From NCBI GenBank assembly GCA_017460085.1, contig JAFUBQ010000002.1:36228-100227 (forward strand): a stretch of 64,000 nt of DNA, given 5' to 3'. The notes beneath the pieces are model-generated. The model was not told where the DNA came from. It did no database searches and saw only the letters and a program-made list of their open reading frames with translations. Origin of the DNA: Alphaproteobacteria bacterium. Its GTDB lineage: Bacteria; Pseudomonadota; Alphaproteobacteria; RF32; CAG-239. The position numbers were made by a program, and so were the translations under genes. This document shows, piece by piece, positions 17,681 through 25,255 of this stretch (position 1 is the first letter of the stretch; every line of letters starts with the position of its first letter).

Positions 17681-19030
17681 ATGACGGCAACAGCGAATAT
17701 TATCGGTGCCGGTTTAGCCGGATGCGAATCCGCGTGGCAACTGGCAAAACGCGGCATAAAAGTAAAACTTTTTGAAATGAAACCGCAAAAATTTTCTCCG
17801 GCACACAAAAATACCGATTTTGCCGAACTGGTCTGCTCTAATTCTTTGCGCGCCGATGATGCCGAACATAATGCGGTTGGCTTAATGCACGAAGAAATGC
17901 GCCGTTTTAATTCACTGATAATGCAATGCGCTGATGCCACCAAAGTTCCGGCCGGAGGGGCTTTAGCAGTTGACCGCAACGGCTTTGCCCATATGGTAAC
18001 GGAAAAATTGTTGGCAACCAATATGGTTGAAGTTATCAGTGGCGAAATAACCGAATTTCCTGCTGCTGACGCACCGCTAACCATTATTGCCACCGGTCCT
18101 TTAACCAGTGCCGATTTTGCTAACACAATTTTAGAAAAAGTGAATCATCAGGCATTTTCGTTTTATGATGCCATTGCGCCGGTTGTATATAAAGAGAGCA
18201 TCAATTTTGATAAAGCATGGTATCAATCACGCTATGATAAAGGTGATAAATATGACTATATTAATTGCCCGCTTAATAAAGAACAATACTACGGTTTTGT
18301 TAATGCGCTTTTAGCGGCAGAAAAAATGCCGTTTCATGACTTTGAAACACCGCAATATTTTGACGGCTGCTTGCCGATAGAAGTAATGGCGGAACGCGGT
18401 GCCGATACTCTTTTGTTCGGACCGATGAAGCCTGTAGGATTAACCAATCCGCATAGCATGGAAAAACCATATGCCGTTGTGCAACTTCGCCAAGATAATA
18501 AAGAAGATACATTGCGCAATATTGTCGGTTTTCAAACCAAAATGAAATATGGAGCGCAACAGGAAGTTTTTCGCCTGATTCCGGGGTTGGAAAATGCCGA
18601 ATTTGCTCGCTACGGCGGCATTCATAAAAATACATTCATTAACAGTCCGCTGCTTTTAGACGAGTTTTTACGCCTAAAAAGCCAACCAAACGTTATGTTT
18701 GCCGGCCAAATTACCGGTTGCGAGGGATATGTTGAAAGTGCAAATGTCGGTATGTCTGCCGGCTATTTTGCCGCCTGCTTAATTCAAGGAAAAACACCGC
18801 TTTTACCGCCGCAGACAACAGCTACCGGTGCCATGCTCGGTCATTTGAAAGACACAACAGCCGAATATCAACCAATGAACATTAACTTCGGCATTTTTCC
18901 AACCATTCAAGGCGAAATTACTTCCAGTGGAAAATTCCGTAAAATTAAAGGTGCAGACCGCAAAGCAGCTTATTGCCACCGAGCTTTGGCCGATTTTGCG
19001 CAGTGGCTGCAACAAATTGAAAATAATTAA
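17681..19030 (+). CDS. trmFO: Methylenetetrahydrofolate-tRNA (uracil-54 C5) methyltransferase
   Basis: 449-residue flavoprotein that makes ribothymidine at position 54 of tRNA, using methylenetetrahydrofolate as carbon donor. Nucleotide-binding IGAGLAGCESAWQLAKRG lies at residues ~8-25, and the conserved AELVCSNSLRADD and QITGCEGYVESAN regions are intact. TrmFO replaces the SAM-dependent TrmA in most alphaproteobacteria and Gram-positives. AAGGAG precedes the ATG by 4 bases. The gene reads away from the divergent exported-protein gene across a 135-base intergenic region. Confidence 0.95.
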   Translation: MTATANIIGAGLAGCESAWQLAKRGIKVKLFEMKPQKFSPAHKNTDFAELVCSNSLRADDAEHNAVGLMHEEMRRFNSLIMQCADATKVPAGGALAVDRNGFAHMVTEKLLATNMVEVISGEITEFPAADAPLTIIATGPLTSADFANTILEKVNHQAFSFYDAIAPVVYKESINFDKAWYQSRYDKGDKYDYINCPLNKEQYYGFVNALLAAEKMPFHDFETPQYFDGCLPIEVMAERGADTLLFGPMKPVGLTNPHSMEKPYAVVQLRQDNKEDTLRNIVGFQTKMKYGAQQEVFRLIPGLENAEFARYGGIHKNTFINSPLLLDEFLRLKSQPNVMFAGQITGCEGYVESANVGMSAGYFAACLIQGKTPLLPPQTTATGAMLGHLKDTTAEYQPMNINFGIFPTIQGEITSSGKFRKIKGADRKAAYCHRALADFAQWLQQIENN

Positions 19031-19114
19031 CAAGCTTGTTGAACACCGCTTGACGAATCGGCGATTTTTCAATAAACTCAAGCTAATTGATGTAATAAAA
19101 ATGAAAGGGCTTAT

Positions 19115-19945
19115 ATGTTATCGGTAGGTGATTTGGTAAAAAAATCTCACCCTGCGCTGTTTTGGTGCATGCGCAGTTTACCAAAAGTAAAACGTGAAGC
19201 CCTGTTCACGTTGTTTGCTTTTTGCCGACACATTGACAACATTGCTCGTTCTGATATGCCTGTTGCCGAGAAAAAAGAGCTGATTAAGGCATGGTACGAA
19301 GAATTGGTTAATATCTATGATAAACACGTTCCTGCTACCAATATAGGCAGAAAAATTTATAAAAATTGTTTGCGTTTTAATTTGCCACGAAAAAAATTAG
19401 AAGAAATTTTAGCCAGTGCAACCTTAAACATTCCCAAACCTTTGTGCGCACCTAAACGAATTATTTTTGAGCAATATATTAATGGCGCTGCTGTTGTGCC
19501 GTTTGAACTGGCGCTGCAAATTATGGATGCAAAAAACTCAGCGGCAACAGAAGAATTAGCTAAAAATTTAGGCCGAGCCGTGCTTTTAACCCTCATTTTG
19601 CGTGATGTTAAAGATGATGCCAAAGGCGGACGTTTATATATGCCCGAAGATATTTTGAAACGCACAAATCTTGAAAATATCAAACCCATGCAAATTATAG
19701 AATCGCCCGATTTTGCTCTTGCTCGTGAATTGCTTGCCGGTGAGGCAGAATTAGCTTTTATGAAGGCAGAAAGATTAATCCGTATACTACAGTCACGTTC
19801 AGCAATGTCATTACGCTATATTGAAAATGTCAGCCAATATTTGTTCGCTTTTATGAAAAAACGCGGTTGGGAAATTATTTCTCCTAAACCCAAATTGCAT
19901 ATTTCTGCCTATTTGCTGATTTTGTGGCGCGTTCTATTTAAATAG
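19115..19945 (+). CDS. Squalene/phytoene synthase-like protein with degenerate first Asp motif
   Basis: 276 residues with the fold signature of trans-isoprenyl head-to-head synthases. The second motif is recognisable (LRDVKDDAKGGRLYMP, near residues 165-180). The first, normally DDxxDE, reads DNIARS (D41-N42...), so two of the Mg2+-binding acidic residues are missing. No other hopanoid or carotenoid gene is nearby. Loss of the first motif also marks the mitochondrial complex I assembly factor NDUFAF6 of the same fold, so a non-enzymatic role is possible; that is inference. It starts 84 bases after trmFO. Confidence 0.75.
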   Translation: MLSVGDLVKKSHPALFWCMRSLPKVKREALFTLFAFCRHIDNIARSDMPVAEKKELIKAWYEELVNIYDKHVPATNIGRKIYKNCLRFNLPRKKLEEILASATLNIPKPLCAPKRIIFEQYINGAAVVPFELALQIMDAKNSAATEELAKNLGRAVLLTLILRDVKDDAKGGRLYMPEDILKRTNLENIKPMQIIESPDFALARELLAGEAELAFMKAERLIRILQSRSAMSLRYIENVSQYLFAFMKKRGWEIISPKPKLHISAYLLILWRVLFK

Positions 19946-19967
19946 AATCTTTTATTGCTTATTTATA

Positions 19968-19996
19968 TTGATTTTCAGTACGAAAAAAACTATATT
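19968..19996 (+). promoter_or_regulatory. Sigma-70-type promoter for the Bax-inhibitor-1 gene
   Basis: TTGATT at 19968-19973 and TATATT at 19991-19996 are separated by exactly 17 bases, 38 bases before the ATG of the downstream gene. A 16-bp perfect palindrome (19932-19947) just upstream overlaps the end of the previous gene and may weakly end its transcript. Confidence 0.55.
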
Positions 19997-20033
19997 ATCG
20001 CTTAATGAATAATACTATAAGGAGAAATATAAA

Positions 20034-20780
20034 ATGAACGAATTCGATAAATTGTCAGCAACTGATGTTATCAGACAACCAAGCGTTGAAATGGTTGATG
20101 AAGGTTTGCGCAGCTATATGGTTAAGGTTTTCAACTATATGGGAGGCAGCTTGCTGGTTGCCGGATTGGTAGCATATTTGTTTGCCAATACCGAACTGGT
20201 TAAACTTTTATATAATATAAATTACCAAAACAATACCGCTTCAATTTCGGGCATTGGGTGGCTGATTATGCTGGCACCTTTAGCTTTAATTTTTGCTTTT
20301 AATTATGTTCTAACTCATAAAAGTTTGGCCGCTGTCCAATTAGTGTTCTGGGCTTTTTCCGCATTAGAAGGCGCATCGCTGGCTTATGTGTTTTTAATCT
20401 ATAGCGGCGCCAGTATCACCCGCGTATTTTTCATCACGGCCGTAACATTTTGCGGTATGGGAATTTTAGGCTATTCAACTAAACGTGACCTCTCTAAACT
20501 CAGCAGCTATTTATATATGGCGCTTATAGGGCTTATTGTTGCAATGGTGGTGAATATCTTCTTAAACAGCAGCGGTTTGTATTATGTATTATCAGCAGTC
20601 GGAGTGTTAGTTTTTACCGGTTTAACTGCCGCAGATATGCAAAATATCAAAATGATGTATTATCGTCAGGATAATAACGATGTGGCTTCTCGTAAAGCAA
20701 TTGCCGGCGCTCTGAACTTATATTTAGATTTTATCAATCTGTTTTTAATGCTGTTGCGTTTGTTTGGCGACAGAAGATAA
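20034..20780 (+). CDS. Bax inhibitor-1 / YccA family membrane protein
   Basis: 248 residues with seven hydrophobic segments and the family features: an N-terminal LRSYMVKVFNYMGG segment entering helix 1, AFSALEGASLAYVF, and a C-terminal AGALNLYLDFINLFLMLLRLFGDRR. BI-1 proteins of the YccA/YbhL type are inner-membrane, often pH-sensitive Ca2+ channels or protease modulators. It is a monocistronic unit with its own promoter upstream and a hairpin terminator downstream. Confidence 0.92.
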   Translation: MNEFDKLSATDVIRQPSVEMVDEGLRSYMVKVFNYMGGSLLVAGLVAYLFANTELVKLLYNINYQNNTASISGIGWLIMLAPLALIFAFNYVLTHKSLAAVQLVFWAFSALEGASLAYVFLIYSGASITRVFFITAVTFCGMGILGYSTKRDLSKLSSYLYMALIGLIVAMVVNIFLNSSGLYYVLSAVGVLVFTGLTAADMQNIKMMYYRQDNNDVASRKAIAGALNLYLDFINLFLMLLRLFGDRR

Positions 20781-20803
20781 TAAGAAAGCAATTTAAAAAA
20801 GAA

Positions 20804-20832
20804 ATGCCCGTATAAAAGCGGGCATATTCTTT
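20804..20832. terminator. Bidirectional rho-independent terminator between BI-1 gene and murA
   Basis: Perfect 7-bp stem ATGCCCG/CGGGCAT with an 8-base loop. T-rich tracts follow on the plus strand (ATTCTTTT) and on the minus strand (TTTCTTTTTT), so it can end both convergent transcripts. Confidence 0.8.
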
Positions 20833-20848
20833 TGGTGCAATATTGTGT

Positions 20849-22144
20849 TTACCAATCGCTTTCTTTAATGCGCTCAATGTCGGCACCAACTGCCTTGAAT
20901 TTTTCTTCTAAATGTTCATAGCCACGGTCAAGGTGATATACACGGTTAACAATAGTTTCGCCTTCAGCCACCAATCCGGCCAAAATTAAGGCAAACGATG
21001 CGCGTAAATCTGTTGACATAACCGGTGCGGCCGAAAGTTTTTCCACCCCGCGCACAATGGCCGAAGCATGGCCGTGAACATTAATATTTGCCCCCATACG
21101 CATCAATTCAGGAACATGCATAAAACGATTTTCCCAAATATTTTCTGTTATCATTGCCGCGCCTTTTGCCACACACATCAGCGCCATAAACTGAGCTTGC
21201 AAATCTGTCGGAAAACCTGGGTAATAATCAGTAAATACATCTTCGCCGTGCAAATCGGCATGCTGAGCATCAACAATTATGCCTGTATCGGTCGCCTCAA
21301 TTTTTATGCCCATTTTTTGTAAAATATCCATTGGCGTTTTTAAGTGTTCAATGTTTGCATTAACCAATTCCAAGCGCCCTTTGGTAATGGCAGCAGCAAC
21401 GGCATATGAGCCGGCTTCAATGCGGTCATTGATAATTTCGTGGGTTATACCGTGCAGCTCAGAAACGCCGGTAATGGTTAATGTTGAAGTGTTTACACCT
21501 TCAATATGCGCCCCCATTTTATTAAGCATATCAATTAAATCGGCAATTTCCGGTTCTTTGGCAGCATTTTCAATAACCGTTGTACCTTCAGCCAATGTGG
21601 CAGCCATTAAAATATTGCAAGTTGCCCCTACTGAAGCGGAATGGAACGCAACATGTGCGCCTTTCAAACGTCCGTTAATATCTGCCACTACATAGCCGTT
21701 TTTAATTTCAATATGAGCACCCATTTGCTCCAACGATGTTAAATGAATATCCATCGGGCGTGCCCCAATGGCACAACCGCCGGGAAGCGAAAGTTCAACA
21801 TGCCCATATTTTGCCAACAGCGGCCCTAAAACATAGTATGAAGCACGCATTTTACGCACATAATCATACGGAGCAACCAAACTTGTCGGTTTTGGCGTGT
21901 GATATGTTATGGATTGCGTTTTATGACCATTTAAAATTTCTTCTTTTACATCAATTTGTGTGCCGATTTGCGCCAGTAAGTTATTGAGCGACGTAATATC
22001 TGAGAGAAAAGGAATGTTTTTTACGGTTACCGGCTCATCGGTTAAAAGCGAAGCACAAATAATAGGCAAAGCGGTATTTTTAGCACCGCTGATATATACT
22101 TTACCAAACAATTGGCGTCCGCCTCTTATTTTTATTTTATCCAT
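20849..22144 (-). CDS. murA: UDP-N-acetylglucosamine 1-carboxyvinyltransferase
   Basis: 431-residue enzyme for the first committed step of peptidoglycan synthesis, transferring enolpyruvate from PEP to UDP-GlcNAc. K22 lies in SGAKNTALP. The catalytic C124 lies in SLPGGCAIGARP; a Cys rather than Asp there means the fosfomycin target residue is kept. The start ATG overlaps the stop of a small upstream gene (ATGGATAA), which implies coupled translation. Confidence 0.96.
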   Translation of the reverse strand: MDKIKIRGGRQLFGKVYISGAKNTALPIICASLLTDEPVTVKNIPFLSDITSLNNLLAQIGTQIDVKEEILNGHKTQSITYHTPKPTSLVAPYDYVRKMRASYYVLGPLLAKYGHVELSLPGGCAIGARPMDIHLTSLEQMGAHIEIKNGYVVADINGRLKGAHVAFHSASVGATCNILMAATLAEGTTVIENAAKEPEIADLIDMLNKMGAHIEGVNTSTLTITGVSELHGITHEIINDRIEAGSYAVAAAITKGRLELVNANIEHLKTPMDILQKMGIKIEATDTGIIVDAQHADLHGEDVFTDYYPGFPTDLQAQFMALMCVAKGAAMITENIWENRFMHVPELMRMGANINVHGHASAIVRGVEKLSAAPVMSTDLRASFALILAGLVAEGETIVNRVYHLDRGYEHLEEKFKAVGADIERIKESDW

Positions 22145-22274
22145 TTTTTTGCTCCTTTTCTCTTTTTAATTTTTCTAGTTCCTGCTGTTGTTTTTTGCGT
22201 TTGGCAATGTTTTTTTGCAGTGCCTTTGCTTCTTTTTCAAAGCGAATTTGCTGTTGTGACTTTTGTGCGGACAT
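22137..22274 (-). CDS. Small basic coiled-coil protein upstream of murA
   Basis: 45-residue gene from ATG 22274, behind GAGGAG, to a TAA that overlaps the murA start. The product is almost entirely helical and charged (MSAQKSQQQIRFEKEAKAL... with KRKKQQQ). Short Lys/Arg/Gln-rich proteins occur in the same place ahead of murA in other alphaproteobacteria; I recall the pattern but no functional name. The ribosome site and the overlap support expression. Confidence 0.65.
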   Translation of the reverse strand: MSAQKSQQQIRFEKEAKALQKNIAKRKKQQQELEKLKREKEQKNG

Positions 22275-22429
22275 ATAGCCTATCTCCTCTTTATATAATT
22301 GCTTATATTATTAAGACAAAGCCGCCTTGGTTACCATATTTATACTGATTTATGCACAGTTTTTATACCCTTACTTGCTTTTGTAATATAAATATCCTAC
22401 ATTTAAATCAGCGTAAGGAAAAAAGGAAG

Positions 22430-22822
22430 ATGAAAAAGTTTTATTGTTTTTATTGCCAGCAAGATGTTGAACCTCGGCGTTTTATAAAATGGCGTTTCTG
22501 CCCCAAATGCGGCAAATATCTTAAAGATAGCGGAGAAGGGTTCTACAGAATATGCAATCGCTGCGGTGCAAATATGCCGGTTGATGCTTCTGCTTGCTAT
22601 AAATGCGGAAATTCCACCGGTTTGCCGGAGGAAAAATATACGGCAGAAAAATTCTTAAATTTAAGTAATTGGGCCTATTTTTTGCAAAACTGCATATTTT
22701 TCGCACTCTGCATTGTTCTTTTAATTGGCATAATATATCTTTCTTTTTATCTTATTATAGCAGCACTTATCTGCTTTGCAATTTTTTATTGCCTCAGCTT
22801 TTTTATGCCAAAAAGCAAATAA
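22430..22822 (+). CDS. Double zinc-ribbon membrane protein
   Basis: 130 residues. Four CxxC knuckles (CFYC, CPKC, CNRC, CYKC) within residues ~4-60 form two zinc ribbons, followed by two membrane helices in the C-terminal half (FALCIVLLIGIIYLSFYLIIAALICFAIFYCLSFF). ATG 22430 follows AAAGGAAG closely; the frame is open further upstream but that part has no ribosome site and does not look coding. Function unknown; similar zinc-ribbon-plus-membrane proteins are often annotated only as zinc-ribbon domain proteins. Convergent with the next gene, three bases apart. Confidence 0.75.
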   Translation: MKKFYCFYCQQDVEPRRFIKWRFCPKCGKYLKDSGEGFYRICNRCGANMPVDASACYKCGNSTGLPEEKYTAEKFLNLSNWAYFLQNCIFFALCIVLLIGIIYLSFYLIIAALICFAIFYCLSFFMPKSK

Positions 22823-22824
22823 AT

Positions 22825-23643
22825 TTATCGGCAAAAACCTTTTTGCTGCAAAAAGAACATCAACTCGTCATCAGCTTGGCGCGTTTGCTCATTTTCAATT
22901 TCTGAACGAACACGAACTTTGCCTTGTGCCATAAATCGCTTTTCGCCATATTTATCAAGCAACTCGCGATAATAGTTTAATAAACCGGCAATTGTTTTGC
23001 TATCAATGCGGCAAGTAACCGTATAATCTTGCAGTACGCCTTCAACTTCCAATTCACTCACCAAATATATTGTGCAAACATCATTGGCAAATTCTGCTTC
23101 CAATGCTTGCCTAATTTGCTTATCACCGCTTATTTTTTTGTTTTCGGTTCCTAAATAGTCAACGCCTTTGGCACAAGAGTTTAAGGCATGCAAAATACCG
23201 TTATAAATATATTGCGGCTTAAAATTATATTTTGCCATCTCAGGATTGCGCAGCAAAATCTGTAAATCATCAAAACCATGAATATTCGGCAAAACTTCCA
23301 GCGGAACAAACAAATCAAAATCAGCATAGCGCAAGTGGCATTTTTCTGCTTCTTTTCCAACAATTTCCACCGCAGAATCTGCACCGTCTAATCTGTTATT
23401 ATCGCTGGCCGGCTTGCACTGACGCAGCGCATTCATAAATTCCGGTGTAAATACATTAAATACTTCCGCTTCTTTTTCAGGCAAAACATTTTCTTTTGTT
23501 ACTAAATCATCTGGTGCCGCAACAGCATCATCGGCCGCAATCGCAACAGCATTATTAGCTGAAACAGACTCCGAAATTTGCGCTTCTTCTGCCTGCGCCA
23601 AAGATATATTAAACATTGCAAACAAAATCAATAAATAAGGCAT
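22825..23643 (-). CDS. Exported hypothetical protein
   Basis: 272 residues from ATG 23643 (GAGAGG 8 bases upstream), with a hydrophobic leader ending in SLAQA|EE. An alternative ATG at 23688 would add a basic n-region (MFYPKKNGNIREVG), giving a more usual signal peptide, but its ribosome site is only 3 bases away. An Ala/Asp/Glu-rich linker precedes a domain with five Cys residues. No recognised family. It lies just downstream of a strong terminator and so has its own promoter. Confidence 0.65.
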   Translation of the reverse strand: MPYLLILFAMFNISLAQAEEAQISESVSANNAVAIAADDAVAAPDDLVTKENVLPEKEAEVFNVFTPEFMNALRQCKPASDNNRLDGADSAVEIVGKEAEKCHLRYADFDLFVPLEVLPNIHGFDDLQILLRNPEMAKYNFKPQYIYNGILHALNSCAKGVDYLGTENKKISGDKQIRQALEAEFANDVCTIYLVSELEVEGVLQDYTVTCRIDSKTIAGLLNYYRELLDKYGEKRFMAQGKVRVRSEIENEQTRQADDELMFFLQQKGFCR

Positions 23644-23724
23644 ATTACCAACCTCTCGAATATTTCCATTTTTTTTAGGATAAAACATAAACCTCTCTTT
23701 GTCACGCGCTTTTATTTTACTTTC

Positions 23725-23771
23725 ACAAAAAACAAGAGGGAGGCCAAGCACCCATACGGCTTGCCTCCCTC
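23725..23771 (-). terminator. Strong rho-independent terminator (minus strand)
   Basis: On the minus strand a 12-bp GC-rich stem (GAGGGAGGCAAG paired with CTTGGCCTCCCTC, one bulge) is followed by TTGTTTTTTG. It ends whatever is transcribed through 24047-23772, that is the pilin-like operon or a separate RNA. Confidence 0.8.
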
Positions 23772-24047
23772 CAAGTCCGCCCAAAGTTCAAGAAGCTTAG
23801 GCCGGTTGATAATATTATCAGAGCCATGTCTTGAAAACTTTTGAAAGCGCACTTATTACCCTGACATTGATGGTAGAGGACTTTACTCTAAAATTCCTCA
23901 GCCTCAGACGTCTAAGTAACGGTTCTGCCAAACAATTTAGAATTTGATTGCTCAAAAACACCACTGTTCAACCGAACACCGAATATTTAAGCTCTATTGC
24001 CAAGTTTTCAACGCTATCTGAACTAAATATCAGCTAAAATAAACTTT
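23772..24047 (-). other. Non-coding, structured stretch downstream of the pilin-like genes
   Basis: 276 bases without a credible gene on either strand. It has a 10-bp inverted pair (TTGAAAACTT 23831-23840 with AAGTTTTCAA 24002-24011), hairpin TGTTC-aacc-GAACA (23965-23978), a stem TCTAAA/TTTAGA type pairing and a 14-bp palindrome TGATAATATTATCA (23807-23820), and ends at a strong terminator. This could be a stable 3'UTR or a distinct small RNA. I compared it with tmRNA, RNase P, SRP and 6S conserved motifs and found none. Confidence 0.4.
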
Positions 24048-24593
24048 TTATCTGAAACCGAATTTCATTGTTACGGTTGTGCTGCCTCTTTCCGGCGTGC
24101 AACCGGTAACCGCAGTTCCTAAATCAACAGGTGAATTATGTATTGTTTCATCCGAGCCATAGCTTAAACCGACAAATCCGCTGGAATTGCTATTGCCGTA
24201 GTTGCCGTTGGAAAGGCTTAAGCACATTTCTTCGCTTAAACCGGAAACAACCACCCAAAACATTGGATTAGTGCCAACATAAACCACATCATAAGTAACG
24301 TCATTGCGGTCAGTCCAATCTGTTGCTAAAGTGTCCGGATAAGCATTAGCTTTTTTAACATACACGTTCAAGTCATCAGATGTAGCTCCATCTTCTATAT
24401 CTAACTGATAATCTCTGATAATATGGCGGGTTTTCTGCGCCAAAGAGGTCATGGTATCTGTTACCTCGTTAATGGCTTGATGCATACGCGTTTTCATTAC
24501 TAAACCAAAGCCACCCGTAGTTAAGATTCCGATAATGGTTAACACCCCCAGCATTTCCATCATCGAACGTCCATATTGATTATTCTTTTTCAT
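24048..24593 (-). CDS. Type IV pilin-like protein
   Basis: 181 residues with a class-III-type prepilin leader: MKKNNQYG|RSMMEMLGVLTIIGILTTGGFGLV. Cleavage after Gly8 would place Glu at mature position +5, as in type IV pilins, followed by the N-terminal hydrophobic helix. The globular part has two Cys near the C-terminus (EEMCLSL and VTGC) that probably form the pilin disulfide. It is one base from an upstream paralogue with the same layout. No assembly ATPase or prepilin peptidase gene is in the window. Confidence 0.8.
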   Translation of the reverse strand: MKKNNQYGRSMMEMLGVLTIIGILTTGGFGLVMKTRMHQAINEVTDTMTSLAQKTRHIIRDYQLDIEDGATSDDLNVYVKKANAYPDTLATDWTDRNDVTYDVVYVGTNPMFWVVVSGLSEEMCLSLSNGNYGNSNSSGFVGLSYGSDETIHNSPVDLGTAVTGCTPERGSTTVTMKFGFR

Positions 24594-24594
24594 A

Positions 24595-25197
24595 TTATTC
24601 TCCTTGTTGGTTGTGTTCTGCAGTCGCAGCAGGTGCTACATATCCGCATCCGGCATACGAAAGTTTTATGCTGTTAGCTCCATCAACGCATTTTGTTGCC
24701 GCCGTTGCTAAGTCAACCGGCATAGATAATGAAGAAGTTTCCTCACCGTAAGTTACGCCGGTTATTCCGCTTGAACGCACGGTTCCCCAATCATTGCTAA
24801 GTATTTTAATGCATAATTCTTGCGGCACATTGCCAATAGTAATGGAAAATGATCCGGTTGTATCTATTGTGGCCACATCGTAAGTTATATCCAAAGTTCC
24901 GCTATAAACACCGTTGTCGTCATAACTCAAACTGCTGGGATATCTGCCTGACTTATATAAAAACACCCCATAAGCAACATTTGCATCTGCATATCCGCTG
25001 TCATCACTATAATCGCATACTAATCTTCTACCATCTTCGGCTAACTGAGAAATTTCAGATAACACTTGATTATATCGCTGACTTTGCATTGCAGAAGAAA
25101 TAACCCCGATACCGCCTACAGATATAACGCCGATTATAGATAACACCCCCAGCATCTCAATCATCGAGCGGCCAAACTCATTATTTTTAAGCATCAT
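24595..25197 (-). CDS. Type IV pilin-like protein (paralogue)
   Basis: 200 residues. Leader MMLKNNEFG|RSMIEMLGVLSIIGVISVGGI again gives Glu at +5 after Gly cleavage. The C-terminal region shares the layout of its neighbour: PQELCIKIL, a GITGV-Y-G segment, VDLATAATKC. It also has an extra Cys pair (VCDY and GCGY) and an Ala/Gln-rich tail. Two tandem minor-pilin-like genes suggest a small surface filament or secretion pseudopilus served by machinery elsewhere. Confidence 0.8.
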   Translation of the reverse strand: MMLKNNEFGRSMIEMLGVLSIIGVISVGGIGVISSAMQSQRYNQVLSEISQLAEDGRRLVCDYSDDSGYADANVAYGVFLYKSGRYPSSLSYDDNGVYSGTLDITYDVATIDTTGSFSITIGNVPQELCIKILSNDWGTVRSSGITGVTYGEETSSLSMPVDLATAATKCVDGANSIKLSYAGCGYVAPAATAEHNQQGE

Positions 25198-25204
25198 CTC
25201 TCAC

Positions 25205-25237
25205 CTTTAATAAAAGGCCTCCTAAACAACGGAGGCC
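25205..25237 (-). terminator. Rho-independent terminator between the PCxxC-repeat gene and the pilin-like genes
   Basis: Perfect 7-bp stem GGCCTCC/GGAGGCC (25216-25237) followed on the minus strand by TTTTATTA. It follows the stop of the upstream gene and sits 8 bases before the ribosome site of the pilin gene, so it may be partly read through or act as an attenuator. A plus-strand T run is also present. Confidence 0.75.
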
Positions 25238-25255
25238 GATTTTTTTTACATCAAA

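Noticed and set aside
23644..23784. Upstream extension of the exported protein at 22825-23643 to 23784
   Set aside because: The extension runs through the terminator hairpin and would bury the signal peptide behind about 47 residues.
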